Assembly (NCBI GenBank): GCA_900555915.1
Contig: USNC01000131.1
Location: forward strand, 1 to 5,047
DNA length: 5,047 nt
Reading direction: 5' to 3'
Source: an uncultured Porphyromonadaceae bacterium
Lineage (GTDB): Bacteria > Bacteroidota > Bacteroidia > Bacteroidales > Muribaculaceae
Program-made: the position numbers and the translations under genes
Notes under the pieces: generated by a model
Databases searched by the model: none
What the model saw: only the letters and a program-made list of their open reading frames with translations
What the model was told of the DNA's origin: nothing
Shown: piece by piece, positions 1 through 5,047 of the stretch
Layout of the letters: the number at the start of each line of letters is the position of its first letter
Numbering within the stretch: the first letter of the stretch is position 1

Positions 1-168
1 CTGTATCAGGGTCTTGCCGGCGTCTTTTATGAATATCTTTATTTCAGAAGCACCTGCGTCGGCTGCATTCTCAACCAATTCCTTGATCACCGACGCCGGC
101 CTCAGAATGACTTCTCCGGCGGCTATCTGGTTGGCAACCGAGTCTGGCAATAATCTTATCACGTCCAT
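1..168 (-). CDS. mutL: DNA mismatch repair protein MutL, N-terminal 56 residues (partial, runs off the left edge)
   Basis: MutL is the cytosolic GHKL-family ATPase that links MutS mismatch recognition to strand incision and removal. Only the beginning is present. It starts [20 protein letters not shown] and continues through [18 protein letters not shown], which is the hallmark MutL ATPase motif I. Glu30 corresponds to the catalytic base (E. coli Glu29) and Asn34 to the Mg-ATP-binding Asn (E. coli Asn33). The frame stays open to base 1, which falls exactly on a codon boundary. The ATG at 168-166 lies 4 nt after the stop of the OstA-like gene, so it is probably the last visible gene of the same transcript and translated by reinitiation. 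The start fits the family: MutL proteins begin about 12 residues before the NQIAAGEV motif, as here. The family call is very secure. The C-terminal endonuclease/dimerisation domain cannot be judged. Confidence 0.97.
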   Translation of the reverse strand, partial: MDVIRLLPDSVANQIAAGEVILRPASVIKELVENAADAGASEIKIFIKDAGKTLIQ

Positions 169-172
169 ACCG

Positions 173-2377
173 TCAGTCTTGATTGAAATAGAGTTCGAGT
201 TCTTCGGATATCTCACCCAGTTCGTCTTCCCAGCTCGTCTTGCCGTCGATCACCACCCGCTTCGGGCGTATGGCCTCAAGCCAGATGAAATTCGGAAGAT
301 ATTTCTGTGCTTTCTTCACCAGAAAGAGGGGAGTGGTGTGTCCGGTCACTTCCGGCCACATCTTGATTTTCTCAATCTTCCTGTCTTTCATTTCCACGGT
401 CATGTGGCTGCTTTCCGCATCTACAAGTTTATTGTAGGATGAATCGTTCTCCATCGGCAGCATTATCACCTGCACGTTGCCTTCGACGAAGAGTTTTTTC
501 AGATACTCGTCTTCAAACCATGCCTCCATGGTTTTTCCCGACAATTGGTTGTAGTAGTCTTCCTCAACATGCTCGGCCATGAATCCGCTGCTTGGAAGCG
601 AGGCGTGGTCTACTGTGGAGTCGTTGAAATGCAGTATTATCTCCTTGCCTGTCACCTGGCGCTCGCCGCTCCACACCGCCGGTTTCCTTTTCATATAGAG
701 CAGAGAGTCGTTTTCGTAAAACTCCAGCGTGTCGGCCACACCCTGCACATCGACATTGAAGAATCTGCCGCGCGGATATGCCTTGGCCACGTGGTATTCG
801 CGGATTTCCTTCAGTATCTTTTCCGGTTCTTTCAGAATCTCTTCTTCCACTGCCACTTCTGCCGGTGGGGCTGTGTCTGTAAGTGTGCTGTCGGTCGCTG
901 CTGTTGTCTCCGCTGTCGAGATGCTGTCAGCGGCGGTAGTCAGACCCGCTGCCGCGATACTGTCTGCCGGAGCCATAGGCTCGGCTGCGGTTTCTCCTGA
1001 TGAAAATGCAGTGTCGGGGGCGGTGCCCGGGATTATGCCTTGCGTCCCGTCTGCAGTAGGTGTGGCCGCTGAGGCGGGAGTGAAGAGAGCGGTCATCCCT
1101 GTCATCATCGATATCAACTCGTCTTTTGTAAGCGGCGGCATCATTTCATCCGGATCATAGGGAATATCCTCATATTCGAATTCTTCTATGAATTCGGCTA
1201 TTCTTTTTTCCCTGTCTATCTCCGCCTGGGTGGTCCATACGGAATCCTGCCTGATGTAAGTGAATATAGTGTCGGCGCGCAGATAGATTGTATCCTGGCG
1301 GGAATATTCCTTAAGCAGCGGATACTCGGTGGCGAGAGCCTCTTTGGTCGAGTCGTTGTACATGCCGAACCCGCTGATAAGTATCATCTTGTTGGCTGTG
1401 TCGGTCAGCACGGTTGGCTGGCTCAGTTTCGAGATGTCGCGGTATTGGTAGGCCCGGCTGATGCGGGTGGCGTTGTCGTAGACTATGGAGTCTCCCTCGA
1501 GGGTTGTGGCGCGCCCGAGCGAGTCGGTATGGATGATCATGGCGCGGTGGGTCATCTCAAGGTTGCTCAGTTGGGTGTCATACCATCCGCTGCGGGTGAA
1601 GATGGTGTCGTTGGGTCCGTAGATGTCGGTCGGGCTGTCGATCACCGCTATGTGGGAGTTGGTGTTGTAGTAGAGAGTGTCGCTCAGCAGGGTGAAGTTG
1701 TCTTTGTGGTTTATCAGTTCCACATCATAGAAAAACTCCGCGTCTTTGGTCTTGCTGTTGTATTGGCCGAATATCGAGGTCAGCGTGTTGACATCGTCTT
1801 TAAGAAGACCTCCGCACCCGTAATAACCGATCTCAAGGTCCACGTCATAGTCAAGCGTGTCGGTCAGCAGTTCGCCGCCGGGGTCTTTAAGCCTTACTTT
1901 CGGTTCGCTCGGTCCGTTGGTGAGTTTTGCCAGTCGCTCGTCGCCGTTGTAGAAAAGTTGGTCGGCATATACGAAGAGGGTGTCGCCCTGTTCCATTCGT
2001 ACATGGCCGAACGCGTCAAGCGAATTTATCTCAGGATAATAATAAGCGGAGTCGCAGTACATCCACAGCGATCCCTGGCGAAATCTGACCTCGCCGCTCA
2101 CTATCTGCTTCTCTACCGTGTCGTTCCAGCCCTGCATCTTGTAGAGCACTTGGGCGTTTTCGAGAAACACTTTGTCCGACTGGTATCTGTTCTGCGACGG
2201 AATCACCGGTCTTATCGGCTTCGTAGGTTTAGGGCGGGTGTATGACTCCTCCGCTTTTTTCGCTTTCCTGGCGTTAGCCTTCTGGGCATATGCGCCGGCT
2301 GCGATGTTGCCGGCAAACGCCAGCGACATCAGCGCCATTATTATCATCAGACCCTTATGATAATTGTCGATCCTCAA
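173..2377 (-). CDS. OstA/LptA-like outer-membrane biogenesis protein with a repetitive low-complexity insert
   Basis: A 734-residue exported protein of the Bacteroidetes OstA-like family (beta-jellyroll, LptA/LptD N-domain type), expected in the periplasm and probably involved in LPS transport or assembly. A hydrophobic signal segment (about residues 9-28) is followed by a Lys/Arg/Pro-rich stretch (32-60). Short beta-repeat units of the type D-[TS]-[LI]-x-x-Y recur through residues 65-380 ([13 protein letters not shown] at 132, DTLYYN at 233, DSIVYDN at 296, [13 protein letters not shown] at 362) and again at 549-585. Between them lies an acidic then Ala/Thr/Ser-rich linker (about 385-525). 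A C-terminal block (525-734) is well conserved in appearance. The start is uncertain. TTG at 2377 keeps a basic signal-peptide n-region (Arg2, Lys8). The first ATG is residue 11 (2347), which would leave an uncharged n-region. The gene follows surA by 3 nt in the same frame. The family is firm; the exact molecular role is inferred. Confidence 0.88.
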   Translation of the reverse strand: MRIDNYHKGLMIIMALMSLAFAGNIAAGAYAQKANARKAKKAEESYTRPKPTKPIRPVIPSQNRYQSDKVFLENAQVLYKMQGWNDTVEKQIVSGEVRFRQGSLWMYCDSAYYYPEINSLDAFGHVRMEQGDTLFVYADQLFYNGDERLAKLTNGPSEPKVRLKDPGGELLTDTLDYDVDLEIGYYGCGGLLKDDVNTLTSIFGQYNSKTKDAEFFYDVELINHKDNFTLLSDTLYYNTNSHIAVIDSPTDIYGPNDTIFTRSGWYDTQLSNLEMTHRAMIIHTDSLGRATTLEGDSIVYDNATRISRAYQYRDISKLSQPTVLTDTANKMILISGFGMYNDSTKEALATEYPLLKEYSRQDTIYLRADTIFTYIRQDSVWTTQAEIDREKRIAEFIEEFEYEDIPYDPDEMMPPLTKDELISMMTGMTALFTPASAATPTADGTQGIIPGTAPDTAFSSGETAAEPMAPADSIAAAGLTTAADSISTAETTAATDSTLTDTAPPAEVAVEEEILKEPEKILKEIREYHVAKAYPRGRFFNVDVQGVADTLEFYENDSLLYMKRKPAVWSGERQVTGKEIILHFNDSTVDHASLPSSGFMAEHVEEDYYNQLSGKTMEAWFEDEYLKKLFVEGNVQVIMLPMENDSSYNKLVDAESSHMTVEMKDRKIEKIKMWPEVTGHTTPLFLVKKAQKYLPNFIWLEAIRPKRVVIDGKTSWEDELGEISEELELYFNQD
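845..1084 (-). other. Low-complexity Ala/Thr/Ser/Asp/Pro linker inside the OstA-like protein
   Basis: Residues about 432-511 are almost entirely Ala, Thr, Ser, Pro, Gly, Asp and Glu, with no predicted secondary structure. They separate the two beta-rich parts of the protein. Within it, residues 471-506 (bases 860-967) form three imperfect 12-residue repeats beginning ADSI, ADSI and TDST. The stretch keeps an intact reading frame and is flanked by acidic segments ([17 protein letters not shown] before, [14 protein letters not shown] after). It probably acts as a flexible tether and seems to be an expansion relative to the compact beta-jellyroll core, though I could not compare homologues. Confidence 0.75.
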
Positions 2378-2408
2378 TTTTCAATCTTCAATTTTCAATT
2401 CTCGATTC
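2367..2408 (-). repeat. 7-bp tandem repeat (about six units) at the surA/ostA gene junction
   Basis: Read on the plus strand, six consecutive 7-mers run TCGATCC, TCAATTT, TCAATCT, TCAATTT, TCAATTC, TCGATTC, with a decayed copy (TCGTCTC) following at 2409-2415. On the coding strand each central unit contains TTGA, which is a TTG start overlapping a TGA stop. The array encodes the last residues of SurA (roughly NRELKIED), supplies its stop codon (2383-2381), and supplies the proposed TTG start of the OstA-like gene (2377). Because 7 is not a multiple of 3, the four TTGA copies place TGA in all three frames. Confidence 0.85.
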
Positions 2409-3814
2409 TCGTCTCCTTGTTCCTTCTCCCAGCCTTCGTAGCGGAATTCGCAGTTGTTCCAGCCGTCGGATATGTGCACGTAGGTGTCTTTGATCTTGTT
2501 CTCCACCCAGTCTTTGATTATCTTCTCGCGGGCATTGTTCTCATACATCTTCTTGAGCATGTTGTAGTCTTCGCTGAGACTTGCGGTGTGGCCCGGTATG
2601 CGGTCGTGCAGGCGCACCATCACCGCCACCTCATGATTTCTCTTCTGGTCTGTCATCACGAAGGGTTCGCTCATGTCGCCCGGCTGCATGCTCTCGATGC
2701 GTCTCGCTATTTCCGGCGGAAGGTCCTGCATCTCGAATCGTGCCGAGCCGAAACGCTCGCTTTCCTGGTTGGAGTTGACCATCAGTCCCTTGTTGTTGCG
2801 TGAATCCTTGTCCTGGCTTATATGGCGCACACACTCGTCGAATGTGAATTTGCCGGCCACTATTTCCTTGCGTATCGAGTCCAGGCGCATGGTGGCGTCG
2901 CGGAGGTCTTTGTCGCTGACACGCGGAGTGAGAAGAATATGCCGCACGTTGACCTGGTCGCCGCGGCGGTCGATAAACTGCATTATGTGGTATCCGTATT
3001 CGGTCTCCACTATGCGGCTCACTTTTTTCGGATCATTGAGGTTGAATGCGACATTGGCAAATTCCGGCACCAGGTCCGACCGGTTGCAGTATCCCAGTTC
3101 ACCGCCTTTTCCGGAACTTCCCTTGTCGTCGCTGTGGAGGATGGCGAGTGTCGAGAAGGGGGTCTCCCCCTTGTTGACACGGTCTGTATAATCGCGCAGT
3201 CTCGATTTGATGTCTTCTATCTCCTGTTTCGGTATGTTGGGGTTGATCTGCACTATCTGCACCTCTACCTGCATCGGCACATAAGGGATGCTGTCGGCCG
3301 GAAGTTTCGCCACGTATTTCTTCACGTCGTTCGGTGTAGCCTTCACATTTTTAGTGAGATTTGACTGCACCTGCTCCATGATGTAGTTGGTCTTCATTTT
3401 CTCCAGCACTTCCTCGCGTAGCGCGTTCCATGGCTTGCGGAAATATTCCTCCACCTTTTCCCGGCTGCCGAGGCCGTTGACAAAGAAGTTCATCTGCCGG
3501 TCTACCGACGACGACAACTGCCCTATGGGCGCCTCGATGGTGTCGATCTTGGCTTGGTGCAGATAGAGTTTCTCCACTGCAAGTTGCTCCGGAATCACGC
3601 AGTAGGGGTCGCCGCCCGGGCTTATACCCTGGCTGCGCATCTGGGCGTACTGGTCTTCGATTTCAGATTTGTAGATGGCGTTGTCGCCGACTATCCAGGC
3701 CACTTCGTCTATCACATTCCGTTTCGGGCCTGCTTCTTTCTGGGCTGTCGAGGCCAGCGATGTCATCATCAGGGCCGACAGGCATGATAATCCTATTATT
3801 GTCTTCTTTTTCAT
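2381..3814 (-). CDS. surA: SurA-like periplasmic peptidyl-prolyl cis-trans isomerase/chaperone with two parvulin domains
   Basis: A 477-residue periplasmic foldase expected to chaperone unfolded outer-membrane proteins. The signal peptide is MKKKTIIGLSCLSALMMTSLASTA, with likely cleavage near residue 24. A SurA-type N-terminal chaperone domain follows (about 33-165, from VIDEVAWIVGDNAIYKSEIE). The first PpiC/parvulin domain covers about 182-285 and has the signatures GGELGYCNRSDLVPEFANVAF and YGYHIMQF. The second (about 288-402) opens with VRHILL and has GDMSEPF but lacks the usual GYHI strand (KRNHEVAVMV instead), so it may be catalytically weaker. The length and domain order match SurA. The ATG at 3814 overlaps the TGA of the upstream lipoprotein gene (ATGA), indicating translational coupling. 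The C-terminus ends in a 7-bp tandem repeat. The OstA-like gene lies 3 nt downstream, an association that also supports an outer-membrane assembly role. There is no strong Shine-Dalgarno, as usual in this phylum. Confidence 0.93.
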   Translation of the reverse strand: MKKKTIIGLSCLSALMMTSLASTAQKEAGPKRNVIDEVAWIVGDNAIYKSEIEDQYAQMRSQGISPGGDPYCVIPEQLAVEKLYLHQAKIDTIEAPIGQLSSSVDRQMNFFVNGLGSREKVEEYFRKPWNALREEVLEKMKTNYIMEQVQSNLTKNVKATPNDVKKYVAKLPADSIPYVPMQVEVQIVQINPNIPKQEIEDIKSRLRDYTDRVNKGETPFSTLAILHSDDKGSSGKGGELGYCNRSDLVPEFANVAFNLNDPKKVSRIVETEYGYHIMQFIDRRGDQVNVRHILLTPRVSDKDLRDATMRLDSIRKEIVAGKFTFDECVRHISQDKDSRNNKGLMVNSNQESERFGSARFEMQDLPPEIARRIESMQPGDMSEPFVMTDQKRNHEVAVMVRLHDRIPGHTASLSEDYNMLKKMYENNAREKIIKDWVENKIKDTYVHISDGWNNCEFRYEGWEKEQGDENRELKIED

Positions 3815-4674
3815 CTTTTACAGTTGCCTTCTTTTAATATTTCTTTTTCTATGGCCGTCTGTCGCAAGGCCTTGATGAGGCCTTTCTCGTAGTCGGCGAG
3901 ATTGTTGTTTTTTATTCTGTCTTCTATTATCGGGCTCGCGTAGGCTTCCGGCATTTCCTCGCCGCTGTGGCGGAAGTCGGTTATGTGGAGCATGTATGCG
4001 GTCCCGTTGTGTTCTGTCTCAAAGTCGGTGGTGCCTTCCACAAACCGGTCGCCGTCGACGAAGCGATACGGAATCTCTTCTGTGATGGCGTCGAGGTCAA
4101 CCCATTTGTCGGCGAAAAACCGGAAACTTACGGTCTCTTTTCTGCCGATGTTTTCCAGCTCGTCGTATGCGTTCTGTCCGCCGTCTGTCATCCATCTTCT
4201 GATGTCGTCAAGATATCTTGACGATGATGGAGCCTTGATGAAGAGACCCTTCACTATCGGACGCTCCAGCCTCAGTTCCGAACGGTGTTCCCGGTAGTAT
4301 GCTTTCACTCGGGTCTCATCTATTGGCTGCACCCCGGTGGAACGCATTTTCCTCCGGTAGGAGTCGGCGATAAGGCTACGCCGGTAGCTCTCGGTCAGAC
4401 GTTCGATTCTCTCCATGTCTTCAATCTGGCTTGCTGCCAGATCTTCTATGAGAAAACCGTCGATCCATTCGTCGATGATGGTCCGCATCAGGCGGGTGCT
4501 GTCATCACTGGATATTCCGGGCGGCAGCAGACGTTGCACTTCGGTCAGGCGCAACACGGTGTCGCGGTATTGCGCCACTATGTCGTCACTGTCGGCTGAG
4601 GAAGAATCTTTTCTGCCATTGCTGCACGCGCATGCAAGCAGACCGACCGATATTATTAACCCGAGTCTATTCAT
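3811..4674 (-). CDS. Lipoprotein related to the SurA/PpiC chaperone region, lacking a recognisable parvulin domain
   Basis: A 287-residue predicted lipoprotein. The signal peptide MNRLGLIISVGLLACAC has a lipobox (LLA-Cys15; Cys17 is a second candidate) followed by a Ser/Asp/Lys-rich tether (18-32). A helical, charged region (about 35-135) with MRTIIDEWIDGFLIEDLA and IDETRVKAYYREHRSELR resembles the N-terminal chaperone segment of PpiC/SurA proteins, in which YYxxHxxEL precedes the isomerase domain. The following part (140-235) has none of the parvulin signatures (no HIL, GYF/GELG or GYHI), so catalytic activity is doubtful. The C-terminal helix (247-282) is Lys/Glu-rich. The ATG at 4674 is preferred over the in-frame TTG at 4677. 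Either start lies only a few bases from the predicted transcription start. It overlaps surA by 4 nt, so both are probably made together and may act on the same envelope clients. The lipoprotein nature is firm; the chaperone relation is inferred from pattern and context. Confidence 0.85.
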   Translation of the reverse strand: MNRLGLIISVGLLACACSNGRKDSSSADSDDIVAQYRDTVLRLTEVQRLLPPGISSDDSTRLMRTIIDEWIDGFLIEDLAASQIEDMERIERLTESYRRSLIADSYRRKMRSTGVQPIDETRVKAYYREHRSELRLERPIVKGLFIKAPSSSRYLDDIRRWMTDGGQNAYDELENIGRKETVSFRFFADKWVDLDAITEEIPYRFVDGDRFVEGTTDFETEHNGTAYMLHITDFRHSGEEMPEAYASPIIEDRIKNNNLADYEKGLIKALRQTAIEKEILKEGNCKR

Positions 4675-4681
4675 CAATCAG

Positions 4682-4713
4682 CAAAATTACAAAAAAAAAT
4701 CGTGCCATGCAAC
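4682..4713 (-). promoter_or_regulatory. Bacteroidetes-type promoter for the lipoprotein-surA-ostA-mutL operon
   Basis: On the minus strand the -7 element TAATTTTG (4689-4682) matches the TAnnTTTG consensus exactly. GTTG (4713-4710) stands 20 nt upstream as the -33 element, which is the preferred spacing. Transcription would begin near A4678, only about 4 nt before the ATG at 4674, so the mRNA would be leaderless or nearly so. A nine-T run fills most of the spacer. Confidence 0.7.
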
Positions 4714-4719
4714 ACGATT
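4691..4719 (-). terminator. Probable intrinsic terminator of an upstream minus-strand transcript, overlapping the operon promoter
   Basis: Read on the minus strand, arms AATCGTGTT and GGCACGATT pair around a GCAT loop (seven Watson-Crick pairs plus two G-U pairs), followed by seven more T after the stem's own TT. The G-U pairs form only in a minus-strand RNA, which agrees with the direction of the T tract. No upstream gene end is visible before the contig stops. An alternative reading is a 7-bp inverted-repeat operator across the -33 region. Confidence 0.55.
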
Positions 4720-4721
4720 GT

Positions 4722-4739
4722 CAAAATTGCCAAAATTGC
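4722..4739. repeat. Perfect 9-bp direct tandem duplication upstream of the operon
   Basis: CAAAATTGC occurs twice back to back (4722-4730 and 4731-4739). The core CAAAATT appears again at 4682-4688 inside the -7 element of the promoter. On the minus strand the units read GCAATTTTG, so they carry TTTG sequences like those in Bacteroidetes promoters. They could be a binding site or simple slippage. No function can be assigned. Confidence 0.5.
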
Positions 4740-4998
4740 CGCCAAAGGTAGCCGGATCCGCGTGATGCATGTTGTGCCCGTCTGCCGGCTGGCTTTTTGC
4801 TGCGGACCTGTCCGCAGTCAGGCAGAGGGCGGCGAATGCTGTCGTGTCGCGGCCGTCAGGAGTGTTCTTGACGGTGGTTGGGCAATGCATTAGGGTCGAT
4901 GCCTGGGTATTCCACGGGAGCATTGTGGCCGGAGCCCGCAAGTAGGCGTCGCTTGGGTATGTGACGTGCTTGATTATATGTGTAAAAATATACATGAG
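4740..4998. other. Non-coding, GC-rich region with several strong hairpins upstream of the operon
   Basis: I see no convincing gene here. The minus strand is free of stops, but its translation is rich in Thr, Ala, Pro, His and Met, shows no family motif, and reads into adapter. Several foldable elements stand out. CTGCGGAC/GTCCGCAG pair at 4800-4817. An outer stem pairs 4776-4786 (one bulged G) with 4821-4830. A 9-bp stem with a GTGT loop lies at 4853-4874. GCAATGC/GCATTGT pair at 4882-4888 and 4920-4926. A second box matching TAnnTTTG on the minus strand (TACCTTTG, 4750-4743) has no matching -33 element. The last bases (4971-4998) are AT-rich and contain an imperfect palindrome (4978-4995). 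The region may be a structured RNA or an untranslated region, but I do not recognise a family. Confidence 0.45.
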
Positions 4999-5047
4999 CT
5001 GTCTCTTATACACATCTGACGCTGCCGACGATCTTACGCGTGTAGAT
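4999..5047. other. Untrimmed Illumina Nextera adapter, index and partial P5 sequence (not genomic)
   Basis: Bases 4999-5017 are CTGTCTCTTATACACATCT, the 19-bp Tn5 mosaic end used in Nextera libraries. Bases 5018-5031 (GACGCTGCCGACGA) complete the reverse complement of the Read 1 adapter. Bases 5032-5039 (TCTTACGC) are the reverse complement of the i5 index GCGTAAGA, which I recall as N517/S517. Bases 5040-5047 (GTGTAGAT) begin the reverse complement of P5. The order is exactly that of a read running through a short insert into its adapter, so genomic sequence stops at 4998. Confidence 0.98.

Noticed and set aside
545..1160. Two overlapping plus-strand frames opposite the low-complexity linker
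   Set aside because: They mirror the Ala/Thr/Ser-rich repeat of the OstA-like protein (Val/Ala/Ser-rich on the other strand) and have no independent support.
1445..2245. Long antisense frame (266 codons) on the plus strand opposite the OstA-like gene
   Set aside because: It is fully contained in a well-supported minus-strand gene, has no signal peptide or family motif, and is explained by codon bias leaving the complementary frame open.
2367..2415. CRISPR-like or transposon-derived repeat
   Set aside because: The units are 7 bp with no spacers, and there is no transposase, terminal inverted repeat or target duplication. It is a simple microsatellite-type array.
2822..3364. Plus-strand frame of 180 codons opposite surA
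   Set aside because: It is a shadow of the parvulin-domain coding sequence. The minus-strand product carries clear SurA signatures and the plus-strand product carries none.
4978..4995. AT-rich palindrome as a terminator or operator
   Set aside because: ATGTGTA and TATACAT pair around AAAA, but only through A-T pairs, one G-C and one G-U pair. It has no T tract and sits against the contig end, so no role can be supported.
4740..4998. tRNA, tmRNA, RNase P RNA or SRP RNA gene
   Set aside because: I found no cloverleaf with a TTCRA loop and acceptor stem, and none of the conserved core sequences of these RNAs on either strand.
4687..5013. Open frame of 108 codons on the minus strand beginning MYKRQ
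   Set aside because: Its start lies in Nextera adapter sequence, its composition is unlike the neighbouring proteins, and it ends within the operon promoter. It is an adapter artefact extended through non-coding DNA.
4999..5017. Possible end of a Tn5/IS50-type transposon
   Set aside because: The 19-bp mosaic end is the engineered Nextera version and is followed directly by adapter, index and P5 bases, so it comes from library preparation.

Overview
This window looks like an ordinary chromosomal stretch from a member of the Bacteroidales. A Muribaculaceae- or Bacteroides-like gut bacterium is a reasonable guess, but that finer placement is inference. The reasons are the gene order (parvulin-like lipoprotein, SurA-type peptidyl-prolyl isomerase, OstA-like protein, mutL), the family-level look of the proteins, and a promoter with the Bacteroidetes sigma-factor consensus (TAnnTTTG at -7, with TTG 20 nt upstream). 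The DNA is of moderate GC.

All genes are on the minus strand, so the operon reads from right to left. An upstream non-coding region (4675-4998) holds a probable intrinsic terminator fused to a promoter. Then come a 287-aa lipoprotein related to SurA/PpiC N-terminal chaperone regions (3811-4674), a SurA-like isomerase of 477 aa (2381-3814, overlapping the lipoprotein gene by ATGA), an OstA/LptA-like protein of 734 aa (173-2377), and the first 56 codons of mutL (1-168), which runs off the left edge. The gaps are -4, +3 and +4 nt, so this is one tightly packed, probably translationally coupled transcription unit.

The first three products form an envelope-assembly set: periplasmic or lipid-anchored chaperones for outer-membrane proteins beside a beta-jellyroll protein of the LPS-transport type. 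This parallels the surA/lptD neighbourhood of Proteobacteria. MutL, a cytosolic mismatch-repair ATPase, appears to be a passenger in the same operon.

The right end is not genomic. From 4999 on, the sequence is Illumina Nextera adapter, an eight-base index and the beginning of the P5 primer, so the contig really ends at 4998 and the apparent reading frame that starts there is an artefact.

I found no undescribed system. The points most worth a second look are a 7-bp tandem repeat that forms the exact surA/ostA gene boundary, the overlapping terminator and promoter with an almost leaderless start, a repetitive low-complexity insert inside the OstA-like protein, and structure-rich DNA upstream of the operon.
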